This document shows positions 22,925-30,064 of a stretch of DNA of 30,588 nucleotides, piece by piece. The stretch is from a virus, in the IMG/VR virus record IMGVR_UViG_3300017971_000630, positions 1 through 30,588 of that record; one strand, given 5' to 3'. The notes below the pieces were generated by a model. It saw only the letters and a list, made by a program, of their open reading frames with translations. It did no database searches and had not been told where the DNA came from. A program made the position numbers and the translations under genes. Position 1 is the stretch's first letter. Each line of letters begins with the position of its first letter.

Positions 22925-23701
22925 ATGAACTTCGGTACTATAAAAGATATATTTGCATCACAATACATTGAGTCTCACATTTTAGGTGAAGATAAGGGTA
23001 AAAAACTTTACAAGAAATTCGTAAAGTTAATGTCAGAGAATGAGGTATTAAAATCTCAGTTTATCGTGTACAAGAATGTTGAAAACAAGTATTTCGACAG
23101 TGAAGTTACAGCATCCGACTATCTTAAGGAAAATATTTCAGTACTAAAAAAGTACTCGAAAGAAGATATAGAAAAAGCTAACAATAAGTTAGTTAAGTTG
23201 TTAGAGAGTAATGGTATTGATACCACTCCTGACACTTATAGAAAGTTACACGAGAGTTTACACACTCTAATCATTGAAGATAAATCAGCCGTAAACATCA
23301 ACAGATTACACGAATCTTTTAACGTTGTTAAAGATTGGTTGTTGGTAGAGAAGGTTGAGGACGAAAAAAGTGAATATGTTAGAGAAGGTGTTGACCATAA
23401 GGTTTTCTTAGATTTAGTAGTAGAAAAATACAATGAAAAGTACTCTGAATTATCTGAAGAGGACAAGGAAATTGTAAAAGTTTTGAGAGAGGGAGATGAG
23501 AGTTCTATGAAGTCCTTAATGGATAAGTTAATAAAAGAGAATATTGACTTGATAAATCAACATCTAGAAGAGTATGGTAACAATATCGATATAAAAGAGA
23601 AGTTACTTGAGGCTAAAGACGTTGTTTACAAGATGGTTGATAATGATAAAAGTTTCGGTGAGAATGTTTTAAAATTGCTGGAACTTAAAGACAATCTTTA
23701 A
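22925..23701 (+). CDS. Helical hypothetical protein downstream of the portal, 258 aa
   Basis: The protein is almost wholly alpha-helical, rich in Lys, Glu and Leu, with long heptad-like stretches (KKYSKEDIEKANNKLVKLLES, LSEEDKEIVKVLREGDES) and no enzyme motif. In T4 the small prohead core proteins gp67 and gp68 follow the portal gene, so a core or assembly role is possible by position, although this protein is longer. No sequence similarity can be claimed. It has its own ATATTTAT element and ends five bases before the holin-family gene. Confidence 0.6.
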   Translation: MNFGTIKDIFASQYIESHILGEDKGKKLYKKFVKLMSENEVLKSQFIVYKNVENKYFDSEVTASDYLKENISVLKKYSKEDIEKANNKLVKLLESNGIDTTPDTYRKLHESLHTLIIEDKSAVNINRLHESFNVVKDWLLVEKVEDEKSEYVREGVDHKVFLDLVVEKYNEKYSELSEEDKEIVKVLREGDESSMKSLMDKLIKENIDLINQHLEEYGNNIDIKEKLLEAKDVVYKMVDNDKSFGENVLKLLELKDNL

Positions 23702-23706
23702 ACAAA

Positions 23707-24243
23707 ATGCGTAACTTCTTTAATTACATCGTTAGTAACTTCGGATTCGACGACCTATCTGACTTTACATCATCATTACTACATCCAAAAGCAATGTTAC
23801 TTACAATACCTTTTGCTGGGTTATCCTCGGTATTTGAAACGTATTTTGGATTACAGAGTATCACGATTTTTTCATTTGTCTTATTGGTGACACTAGAACT
23901 GATTACAGGTCTAACGGCTTCAAAGGTACAGGGTAAACCAATAGAGTCTAAGAAATTTGGGAGATTCGGTTTAAAAGTATTCGTATGGATTTCACTCATA
24001 TTTATACTAAACTCATTAAAAATAGAATACCGTGGTCATGAGGACACAATAGGTGGTTTGGCTTACGGATTGTTAAATTGGTTACATGGAACCTTGTTCA
24101 TATACATTTGTATTGAATATTTGATTTCGGTCCTAGAAAATATGGGAGCTATCTCAGGTAAGAGTAATAAGGGGATTATAGATAACATAAAAGATAAGTT
24201 AAAAAGTTTTATGGGTAATGACAAAAAAAAACAAGAAAGATGA
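23707..24243 (+). CDS. Phage holin-family membrane protein
   Basis: This 178-residue protein has about four hydrophobic segments (29-48, 52-71, 88-105, 118-142). The central ELITGLTASKVQGKPIESKK, with the later EYLISVLENMGAIS, matches the pattern of the phage holin 4-type family (toxin secretion / phage lysis holins). Holins open the inner membrane at a set time so lysins reach the peptidoglycan. The C-terminus is a basic cytoplasmic tail. The next gene overlaps it by ATGA and also encodes a membrane protein, a common holin/regulator arrangement. Placement within the head-gene region implies late expression. Confidence 0.75.
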   Translation: MRNFFNYIVSNFGFDDLSDFTSSLLHPKAMLLTIPFAGLSSVFETYFGLQSITIFSFVLLVTLELITGLTASKVQGKPIESKKFGRFGLKVFVWISLIFILNSLKIEYRGHEDTIGGLAYGLLNWLHGTLFIYICIEYLISVLENMGAISGKSNKGIIDNIKDKLKSFMGNDKKKQER

Positions 24244-24551
24244 AAATTAAACAGTGGTTTTCGAACGTAGGTAAGAAGATTAAATGGTTTTTTAATGAGA
24301 TGATGAAAATTTACTCTAATGAACCATCTTACTTCTCGAAGAAAAGAATTGAGTCAGGTATCGCATTTATTATCGGACAATTTGGTATGGTGTACTACCT
24401 TGTTACACATACTATGGACTCACAAGACTTAGGAATTTGGGCTGGTATTGAATTCTTGATTGCTGGATATACCGTAAGACAAATCCAAAAAGAAAAGAAG
24501 ACAAACACCCCAACAGATTCAGGGGATGACCCAACACTACTTAACGATTAA
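24240..24551 (+). CDS. Small membrane protein, possible holin partner, 103 aa
   Basis: A basic amphipathic N-terminus (MKIKQWFSNVGKKIKWFF) is followed by two hydrophobic segments at about 40-58 and 66-83 and a polar tail ending in DSGDDPTLLND. No family was recognised. It overlaps the holin-family gene by four bases, and a strong terminator follows 12 bases after its stop, so the two are very likely made together. An antiholin or second holin is possible but not shown. Confidence 0.6.
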   Translation: MKIKQWFSNVGKKIKWFFNEMMKIYSNEPSYFSKKRIESGIAFIIGQFGMVYYLVTHTMDSQDLGIWAGIEFLIAGYTVRQIQKEKKTNTPTDSGDDPTLLND

Positions 24552-24563
24552 TAAGGTATAATA

Positions 24564-24594
24564 GAAAGCCCTCCGCAATGGGGGGCTTTTTTTA
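24564..24594 (+). terminator. Intrinsic terminator after the portal-holin run
   Basis: AAGCCCTCC pairs with GGGGGGCTT (one G-T pair) around GCAAT, followed by seven T ending at 24593. It separates the portal-holin transcript from the glutamine synthetase gene. Confidence 0.9.
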
Positions 24595-24656
24595 TTGCGA
24601 TATTTTTCGTAAAATTATACATAATAACTAGAATGGCAAAATAAAAAACAAAAATT

Positions 24657-25799
24657 ATGAAAGTTTTTTTAGAGTACCTTTGGTTGGATGGGGAAGAAAC
24701 CCAAAAAGTCAGAGGTAAAACTAAAGTTGCAGACACGTCAGAATCGAGATGGGAAAAACACAATGGATTCAAGAACGTGATGAACTACCCTGATTGGTCG
24801 TATGATGGGAGTTCAACAAAACAAGCCGAATCGGGTAAAGGTAAAAATACTGACTGTATACTAAAACCTGTTTTCGTATGTGATGACCCCTTTAGAGGTA
24901 CACCACATAAATTAGTTCTTTGTGATGTGTATAACCCTAATGGGACACCACACAAAACAAATCAACGAATAAAGTTAAAGAATTTCTTGGATAATAACAA
25001 CCTTAAAGAAACCATTGATTGGGTAGGTGAAGGTAAAGTTGTTAGACAACTACATAAAAAGAAAGATTTACCTTGGTTCGGTTGGGAACAAGAATATACG
25101 TTAACCACAAAACCCAACTTTCAGGAGGGTGAGGGTCTACCACTAGGATTTAGACCAAATGAACAGCCTAGGGCACAGGGTGATTATTATTGTGGTATCG
25201 GTTCCGATAATGTTGTCGGCCGTAAGATAGTTGAGGAACACTTAGAAAAATGTGTCGAAGTAGGTCTAGACGTTTCAGGTATAAACGCTGAAGTACTACT
25301 TGGTCAATGGGAGTATCAGATAGGTCCCGTTACATCTTTAGATGGTTCAGACCAATTATGGATGTCTAGATACATCTTACATAGAATAGCAGAAAATCAT
25401 GGTGTAATTATCTCCTTCCATCCAAAACCTATTGAGGGTAATTGGAATGGTTCGGGATGTCACGTTAACTTCTCCAATAAAGAGATGAGGGAAGAGGGTG
25501 GTCTTGCTGTGATATTACAAGCTATGGATGGTCTTAGAGTAAACCATAAGGCTCATATCGACGTTTATGGTTTAGACAATGAAAAACGTTCTACAGGAGA
25601 GTTAGAAACAGCCGATATTAACAAGTTTAGTTTTGGTTATAGCACAAGAGATACTAGTGTAAGAATTCCTGTACAAACGAAGAATGAGGAGAAGGGTTAT
25701 TTTGAAGACAGAAGACCAGCATCTAACTGTGACCCTTACATGGTATCCCTACGTATGTTAGAGACCGTGTATAATGCTGTGGCAACGAGCCAACAGTAA
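24657..25799 (+). CDS. glnII: Glutamine synthetase type II
   Basis: The 380-residue length and motifs are those of the GSII (eukaryote-like) class rather than the 470-residue GSI. They are WSYDGSST (47-54), WFGWEQEYTL with metal/glutamate ligands Glu144 and Glu146, GINAEVLLGQWEYQIGP (208-224, Glu212 and Glu219), His255 in SFHPKP, GNWNGSGCHVNFS (261-273), RDTSVRIP (331-338) and YFEDRRPASNCDPY (348-361). Every recognised active-site element is present, so an active enzyme making glutamine from glutamate, ammonia and ATP is expected. Glutamine is the nitrogen donor for nucleotide synthesis, so the gene would support phage DNA production. It lies between two terminators as a metabolic insert in the head module. 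No clear host-type promoter was found in its 60-base leader. Confidence 0.95.
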   Translation: MKVFLEYLWLDGEETQKVRGKTKVADTSESRWEKHNGFKNVMNYPDWSYDGSSTKQAESGKGKNTDCILKPVFVCDDPFRGTPHKLVLCDVYNPNGTPHKTNQRIKLKNFLDNNNLKETIDWVGEGKVVRQLHKKKDLPWFGWEQEYTLTTKPNFQEGEGLPLGFRPNEQPRAQGDYYCGIGSDNVVGRKIVEEHLEKCVEVGLDVSGINAEVLLGQWEYQIGPVTSLDGSDQLWMSRYILHRIAENHGVIISFHPKPIEGNWNGSGCHVNFSNKEMREEGGLAVILQAMDGLRVNHKAHIDVYGLDNEKRSTGELETADINKFSFGYSTRDTSVRIPVQTKNEEKGYFEDRRPASNCDPYMVSLRMLETVYNAVATSQQ

Positions 25800-25818
25800 A
25801 GGAAGTAACCAAATATTA

Positions 25819-26259
25819 ATGAAAAGAGGAAAAGAAGTGAAAATTAACCTTCCATATCAGTACAATGTTGTTACGGGAACAGTAGACAACAAGAACCCAA
25901 AGTCAATTTATATACAAATTTCGGCTTGGGGTAAACCAAAACAAAAACACGAAAGTGATTATGATTCAATTATAAAAAGAAAATCTAAAAGAGTTAAAAG
26001 AAAACTTTATGAGGTGGTAGATGATAATCGATTCCATAAAAACAGGTCCATTGTGGATTTCAATATGGCGTCGTCAGGAATCAATTACGGTAAGAGGAGT
26101 TTTATGTCAGTAGAAATGACATTATTCCAAAAGAAGGAACCAATGTTACCAGTGAACTCTGATGAACTTAAACCAATTCTTGAGACAATATCTAGAAAGA
26201 TAATTAATGATGTTTTTGAGGTTGATGAGGACTTCGAGTTCTATCAACGTAAGAAGTAG
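25819..26259 (+). CDS. Hypothetical basic protein, 146 aa, paired with glutamine synthetase
   Basis: The protein is basic with a KRKSKRVKRKLYEVVDD stretch and beta-rich flanks (INLPYQYNVVTGTV, KSIYIQISAWGKP); no family was recognised. The ATG at 25819 is preferred over the upstream ATG at 25774, which overlaps the glutamine synthetase gene by 26 bases: an AAGGAAG sequence precedes it and the protein then starts MKRGKEVKINL. A terminator follows directly, so it forms a two-gene transcript with the synthetase. A functional link to nitrogen metabolism is possible only by context. Confidence 0.6.
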   Translation: MKRGKEVKINLPYQYNVVTGTVDNKNPKSIYIQISAWGKPKQKHESDYDSIIKRKSKRVKRKLYEVVDDNRFHKNRSIVDFNMASSGINYGKRSFMSVEMTLFQKKEPMLPVNSDELKPILETISRKIINDVFEVDEDFEFYQRKK

Positions 26260-26262
26260 ATG

Positions 26263-26291
26263 AAAAGGGGACCGTAAAGTCCCCTTTTTTT
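26263..26291 (+). terminator. Intrinsic terminator after the glutamine synthetase pair
   Basis: AAAAGGGGAC (26263-26272) pairs with GTCCCCTTTT (26279-26288), continuing into a T run to 26291. The A-rich left arm may let it act in both directions for the convergent minus-strand genes. Confidence 0.92.
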
Positions 26292-26445
26292 AATCATCTA
26301 ATATTTCAGGGTTACTCTCTTTTTCTTCTTCACACGGTGGACCTATAATCTTTTGTATCCCTATCCCAATACCTATACCTAAAATCACACCTGCGAACCA
26401 CAACCAAAAACCATGTTCTATGGTAATGTGAGTAACTAATTCCAT
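26290..26445 (-). CDS. Small membrane protein with glycine zipper, 51 aa
   Basis: A 51-residue frame starts MELVTHITIEHGFWLWFAGV, runs through one transmembrane helix with alternating Gly (GVILGIGIGIGIQKIIG, a glycine-zipper pattern) and ends in an acidic tail EEEKESNPEILDD. Its ATG overlaps the stop of the gene upstream as TAATG, the junction used throughout this genome, which strongly supports it as a real gene. Glycine zippers favour tight helix packing or oligomers, so a small channel-forming or envelope-modifying peptide is possible. Function not known. Confidence 0.65.
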   Translation of the reverse strand: MELVTHITIEHGFWLWFAGVILGIGIGIGIQKIIGPPCEEEKESNPEILDD

Positions 26446-27134
26446 TAGTCTACTTCTTCAGCCTTCTCACTCTTTAAGGAAATGGTAGGTTGGATTTCCT
26501 CATAAAGAGTCTCAATATCGATACCCGTGTCTTTGGAGATTTTGTACAACTTGTCGATTGTACCCTTTTTGATTGAGTACTTAGTTACACACTCGATAAG
26601 GTTCTCCTTATCTTCTTCTGTGATATCCTCACAATTCTCAATCAGTTCAGCGATAGTGTCCTGATTTCTCTCCAACACAGTCATGTTGAATTGGAACTTA
26701 GTATCCTCATCTACGATACCATCAATAACGTTCCCATCTTCATCAGTCTCACCATAAGTTTCGTTGAGATATTCCGCTCTCTCGGCGTCGATGGTTTTAT
26801 ACTTATCCATTACGGTAACCAATACGGAACCATCGTAATCCGTACTTAAAATATAAGAAGTCTCTCTCTTACCTGTATTTTCTAACAGTTTAATGAACTC
26901 CTCTTTACCAATAGCCTTAATGACGGAATCATATCCAGCCAACTCTGCCTTGAGTTTGTTTTGTTCTTTTTTAATGTGGGCAAACTTTGCCAGTTTATTG
27001 TGGAACTCCTTCATTTGTTCATCGGCAGTCTGATTCTCGTTATCCTCAAATTTTGGGGTAACGTTTACTTTATCAGTCGCCTTCTTAGTTGTTGCTTTTG
27101 GTTTGGCTTTCGCCTTCGAGAACATGTTTGCCAT
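26445..27134 (-). CDS. Hypothetical phage protein with Lys/Ala-rich N-terminus, 229 aa
   Basis: The first 25 residues are Lys/Ala-rich (MANMFSKAKAKPKATTKKAT) and probably disordered. Residues 38-70 form a coiled-coil-like helix, and the rest is an acidic alpha/beta region with YILSTDYDGSVLVTVMDKYK and a conserved-looking KGTIDKLYKISKDTGID end. It resembles a type of conserved hypothetical protein found in large phages of this kind, without known function. A clear host-type promoter lies 43 bases upstream of the start, so early or middle expression by host polymerase is likely, in contrast with the flanking head genes. It is coupled to the small glycine-zipper gene. Confidence 0.65.
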   Translation of the reverse strand: MANMFSKAKAKPKATTKKATDKVNVTPKFEDNENQTADEQMKEFHNKLAKFAHIKKEQNKLKAELAGYDSVIKAIGKEEFIKLLENTGKRETSYILSTDYDGSVLVTVMDKYKTIDAERAEYLNETYGETDEDGNVIDGIVDEDTKFQFNMTVLERNQDTIAELIENCEDITEEDKENLIECVTKYSIKKGTIDKLYKISKDTGIDIETLYEEIQPTISLKSEKAEEVD

Positions 27135-27177
27135 AGAAATATAATATTTTTAGAGGTTAATAATCTTTAGAACTCCT

Positions 27178-27207
27178 CAAATATAGAACAATGTTTTAGT
27201 TTGGCAA
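27178..27207 (-). promoter_or_regulatory. Bacteroidota-type promoter for the minus-strand pair
   Basis: On the minus strand TTG (27207-27205), a 19-base spacer and TATATTTG (27185-27178) fit the Bacteroidota primary-sigma consensus TTG-N19-TAnnTTTG exactly. It is placed to give a leader of about 35-40 bases before the ATG at 27134. This is the best host-type promoter in the window. Confidence 0.7.
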
Positions 27208-27224
27208 TGAACAAGACTGATTTT

Positions 27225-27244
27225 TTGCATATTTATTAGAAAAC
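27225..27244 (+). promoter_or_regulatory. Extended ATATTTAT element before the prohead protease
   Basis: The 20 bases TTGCATATTTATTAGAAAAC match the copy at 30065-30084 at 19 of 20 positions. The octamer lies 15 bases before the ATG at 27252. It reads opposite to the host-type promoter 18 bases away. Confidence 0.55.
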
Positions 27245-27251
27245 TATCTAT

Positions 27252-27995
27252 ATGAAAATACTTAAACCAGGACAAACAGGGCACGGATTTTTAGTTGAGT
27301 ATGATTCAGGGTATATTTCACCTGAATTGACTTGTGCTGACGGTGTCTGTTCAAATGAGAATATATTGAAAGAGTTTAAATCGGGTACTAACCTAGGAAG
27401 TGGTGATTTACCTGACGTTATAGAAGTATACGCCGTATTACAGAAATATGGTGTCGAAAACAAGAATGGTAGAATCTACCCAAAAGAAATACTAGAAAGA
27501 GAAGCTAAAAGATATCAAGAGTTTATTAACATGGGTACATCCCTTGGGGAACTTAATCACCCTGAATCATCTATTATTGATGCTGACCGTGTGTCACATA
27601 TGATTACTGAGATTTGGTGGGAAGGTAAAACTCTAATGGGTAAACTAGAATTAGATACTACACCAGGATATCATAAGATGGGTGTTATTTCTTCAGTTGG
27701 AGATAAGGTACTTAATATGATTAGAAAGGGTTGGACCGTTGGTATCTCATCAAGGGGTGTTGGTTCACTTAAACAAGAAGGTGGTAAAAATGTTGTACAA
27801 GATGATTTTGAATTAATCTGTTGGGATATTGTTACTTCACCATCTACACCTGGAGCTTGGATTTCTACTAGTGACGCAGACTTAAAACAATTTACAGAAA
27901 ATACAAGAAACAGAGGTACTATCTCTAATTCACCAACATATTTATCTGAAAGTGAAGAAAAGATAATGAATGGTCTTAAAAAATTCCTAAGCTAA
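27252..27995 (+). CDS. Prohead core protease (T4 gp21-like)
   Basis: The 247-residue protein carries the serine-protease signatures of the herpesvirus/T4 assembly protease group: GELNHPE (99-105, catalytic His103) and VGISSRGVGS (163-172, Ser166 or Ser167 as nucleophile). The flanks YGVENKNGRIYPKEIL and TEIWWEGKTLMGKLELD are also typical of the family. It sits inside the prohead, and in T4 the enzyme cuts scaffold, capsid and packaged internal proteins after [LI]-x-E. It is longer than T4 gp21 by an N-terminal part of about 50 residues that includes two Cys. The two genes immediately downstream encode proteins with an N-terminal tag ending in M-x-E, plausible substrates. The next gene overlaps through TAATG. 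Confidence 0.92.
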   Translation: MKILKPGQTGHGFLVEYDSGYISPELTCADGVCSNENILKEFKSGTNLGSGDLPDVIEVYAVLQKYGVENKNGRIYPKEILEREAKRYQEFINMGTSLGELNHPESSIIDADRVSHMITEIWWEGKTLMGKLELDTTPGYHKMGVISSVGDKVLNMIRKGWTVGISSRGVGSLKQEGGKNVVQDDFELICWDIVTSPSTPGAWISTSDADLKQFTENTRNRGTISNSPTYLSESEEKIMNGLKKFLS

Positions 27996-28360
27996 TGAAA
28001 AAGAGAGTAGTAAGATTAAACGAAAAGGATATTGAAAAGTTGGTAGGTAAAATCATGAATGAAAACTTACCAAGAAGAGAACGTGAAAGACACGCAAATC
28101 AATTTGCCAAAGCAGCGTTCGAACCTTATGATAGAGAACGTGAAATTATGAACGCGTTCGGTCCTTATAGAGATGATGTTCCAGCAAACGTTATTTCTTA
28201 CCTTAGAAAAAACCCAAGAAACTTTTTGAAAAGATTAACAGCTTTCTATGGTATGGATAAGATGTTAGATTTTATTGGGTACCAAGAACCTGAGATTGGT
28301 GAGGGGTACGATGATGAAATGGGTGACGACACTTGTAATGAGTGTGGCAGTATGTATTAA
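27995..28360 (+). CDS. Small tagged protein next to the prohead protease, 121 aa
   Basis: The N-terminus MKKRVVRLNEKDIEKLVGK followed by IMNE is nearly the same as that of the next gene's product (MKKRTIKLNESDLERLVER, IMTE), although the bodies differ. The remaining residues are basic and helical (ENLPRRERERHANQFAKAAF, VISYLRKNPRNFLKRLTAF) and end in an acidic tail with CNEC, half of a zinc-knuckle pattern. A basic body suits DNA association inside the head, as for T4 internal proteins. It is coupled to the protease gene through TAATG. Internal head protein is the inference; no direct family match. Confidence 0.7.
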   Translation: MKKRVVRLNEKDIEKLVGKIMNENLPRRERERHANQFAKAAFEPYDREREIMNAFGPYRDDVPANVISYLRKNPRNFLKRLTAFYGMDKMLDFIGYQEPEIGEGYDDEMGDDTCNECGSMY

Positions 28361-28387
28361 TATATACTATTAAATAAAAATATTAAA

Positions 28388-28427
28388 AGCGCGCTGCAGC
28401 AAGCAGCTAAGCAAAAAGCAAGCAGCA
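28388..28427 (+). repeat. GC-rich repeat and hairpin leader
   Basis: In very AT-rich surroundings this 40-base leader consists largely of GCA/AGC triplets. The ten-mer AGCAAGCAGC occurs twice (28398-28407 and 28417-28426, period 19). GCTGC (28393-28397) pairs with GCAGC (28403-28407). It ends directly at the start codon of the next gene and may form structure around its ribosome-binding region. Confidence 0.7.
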
Positions 28428-29258
28428 ATGAAAAAAAGAACTATTAAACTTAATGAATCTGATTTAGAGAGATTGGTTGAAAGAATCATGACCGAAGAAA
28501 CTGACTCCAACACTGAGGATGAATTTCTTAATATGTTAGTTGAGAATGTTATCAGAGAAGAGGAGGGTGAAGAAAAGAATGATGACCCTCAAGATGTTCA
28601 AAGGTTCTTAGACTTAGCAGATAAATATTTGTTCAACAGATATGGTAAGTACGCTGAGAAAATTAATACCCCTCAAGAGAAAGCTACATTAATTGCTGCA
28701 TTAGCACAAAAATGGGGTGTAGATGTAAATGACTTATCAAGAGTTAAAAGATACCTAACTAAAGAACAGAGAGAACAATTAGATGAAATCGGATACGATT
28801 CTCCTGAAGTATTTGCACAACATGCAGGTAGTCTAATGGGACAAGTTAGGTCTATGTTCAATAACCTAACCCAAATGGTTAAAGAAATGGAACAGAATTT
28901 AGATAAACCAAAAAGTGTAAATCTACAAACACTTAACAAACTTACAGGTGGAATTAATATGTTATCAATGTTATTGGAAAGAATGATTCCTGAAATGCCT
29001 GAAGATGATTTAGGTAGTGCTAGTGAAGAGTTTGTTGGGGTACTTAAATCATTCGAAAGAAGAATTAGAACCTTAGTAACAGCAGCAACTGCTTATTCCG
29101 ATAAAGACTTCAGTGAACAGTTAGAGAAATTCTTGGTTAAGTTCACAACTTCAATGATGAAGTATGGTAAAGTTATTCTAGATGTTGACAAAAGATTATA
29201 CCAAAGAGCTCAAGGACGTGGTCGTGGAGACTATGGTTCAGGGTATGATTTAAATTAA
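28428..29258 (+). CDS. Tagged helical protein in the head module, 276 aa
   Basis: It starts MKKRTIKLNESDLERLVER then IMTEE, the longest and clearest form of the shared N-terminal tag. An acidic stretch (20-55) follows, then a helical middle with FLDLADKYLFNRYGKYAEKI, then long helices (MLLERMIPEMPEDDLGSASEEF) to a basic, Gly/Arg-rich end (RAQGRGRGDYGSGYD). No enzymatic motif was found. Its place between the prohead protease and the scaffold-like gene suggests an internal head or core protein. The unusual GC-rich leader ends at its start codon, so translation may be controlled there. Confidence 0.7.
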   Translation: MKKRTIKLNESDLERLVERIMTEETDSNTEDEFLNMLVENVIREEEGEEKNDDPQDVQRFLDLADKYLFNRYGKYAEKINTPQEKATLIAALAQKWGVDVNDLSRVKRYLTKEQREQLDEIGYDSPEVFAQHAGSLMGQVRSMFNNLTQMVKEMEQNLDKPKSVNLQTLNKLTGGINMLSMLLERMIPEMPEDDLGSASEEFVGVLKSFERRIRTLVTAATAYSDKDFSEQLEKFLVKFTTSMMKYGKVILDVDKRLYQRAQGRGRGDYGSGYDLN

Positions 29259-29331
29259 TCAAAACCATTCACATATATATCTGAAATAGGTATTCTTACT
29301 ACATAATTAATCATAAAAAAAAATAATTGAT

Positions 29332-29562
29332 ATGAATGACAGTGTAGTACAATTCTTCCTAGTTAAAGTTGAATTCGAAAGTATTAACGAAGCTAACGGA
29401 AGACCAAAGAAAATCAAAACACAATATCTTGTAGACGCTATGTCTTGTACTGAAGCAGAGGCTCGTACAACTAAGTATCTAAAAGATTCTGTATTGGATT
29501 ATGAAATTGTTTCGGCAGTTAAGAGTCCAATCGAGGATACTATTATGAGAGAAGAGGCTTAA
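29332..29562 (+). CDS. DUF4494 family protein, 76 aa
   Basis: The pattern FFLVKVEFESINEANGRPKK, then TQYLVDAMSCTEAEARTTKYL and DYEIVSAVKSPIEDTI, fits DUF4494, a small family typical of Bacteroidota genomes and their phages. Function is not known. It supports the host assignment. It follows a 73-base A/T-rich gap and overlaps the convergent peptidase gene by four bases. Confidence 0.8.
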   Translation: MNDSVVQFFLVKVEFESINEANGRPKKIKTQYLVDAMSCTEAEARTTKYLKDSVLDYEIVSAVKSPIEDTIMREEA

Positions 29563-30002
29563 TCCCTTCTTTCTATAGGAAGACCCATTTTCTCAGCTAA
29601 AGTATTGAACAGACCACTATGTTCTTTGTGGTCAGGTAAATCTTCACCTATTGCAGCATGGATTAACTCGTGTGTAATCACATCTTCGAGATAGTCCATG
29701 TTGTTTAGTGCTTTGGGTTTTATACCTAAAACACCATTATCACCATTATGGTCAGGGTGAGAAAACCCCCCAATTTTACCATCTTTTATGTTTGGGTCGA
29801 GTTTTACCTCTATTTTTGGTAGGTATAAGTCCTCTCCTGTGACTTCTAAATACGCTTGGCTTAACTTTTTTTCCACTTTTTTTACTAGATGTTTTAACGT
29901 CTCAATCTCCGTTCCATATTCTTCATATATGGTAAAACCTCCGTTTTTTGGTGAATTTCCAAGATATTCACGAACTATATTTCTTATTTGGTCTCTCATC
30001 AT
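29559..30002 (-). CDS. SprT-like zinc metallopeptidase with N-terminal tag
   Basis: The 147-residue protein contains VITHELIHAAIGED (108-121), an HExxH zinc site with His111, Glu112 and His115, and a further His in DHKEHSGLF (His125 or His128) as third ligand. This is the arrangement of SprT / Spartan-type peptidases, some of which degrade DNA-bound or crosslinked proteins. It is a minimal catalytic domain without a DNA-binding C-terminus. The N-terminus MMRDQIRNIVRE is a short-form version of the shared tag and is separated from the catalytic domain by a linker. If the tag targets the head, this would be a packaged protease. An ATATTTAT element lies three bases upstream on the minus strand. 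Confidence 0.78.
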   Translation of the reverse strand: MMRDQIRNIVREYLGNSPKNGGFTIYEEYGTEIETLKHLVKKVEKKLSQAYLEVTGEDLYLPKIEVKLDPNIKDGKIGGFSHPDHNGDNGVLGIKPKALNNMDYLEDVITHELIHAAIGEDLPDHKEHSGLFNTLAEKMGLPIERRD

Positions 30003-30005
30003 ACT

Positions 30006-30013
30006 ATAAATAT
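30006..30013 (-). promoter_or_regulatory. ATATTTAT element before the SprT-like gene
   Basis: On the minus strand GGATATTTATAGT precedes the ATG at 30002 by three bases, closer than in most other copies. Confidence 0.35.
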
Positions 30014-30064
30014 CCCATAAAAACCCTTCCTAATCGATTTTATTTAATGCTTTTTGGTTTTTCC

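Noticed and set aside
24594-24630. E. coli-type -35/-10 boxes (TTGCGA, TATACAT) before the glutamine synthetase gene
   Set aside because: The spacing is about 15 bases and the likely host phylum does not use this consensus; AT-rich sequence gives such matches easily.
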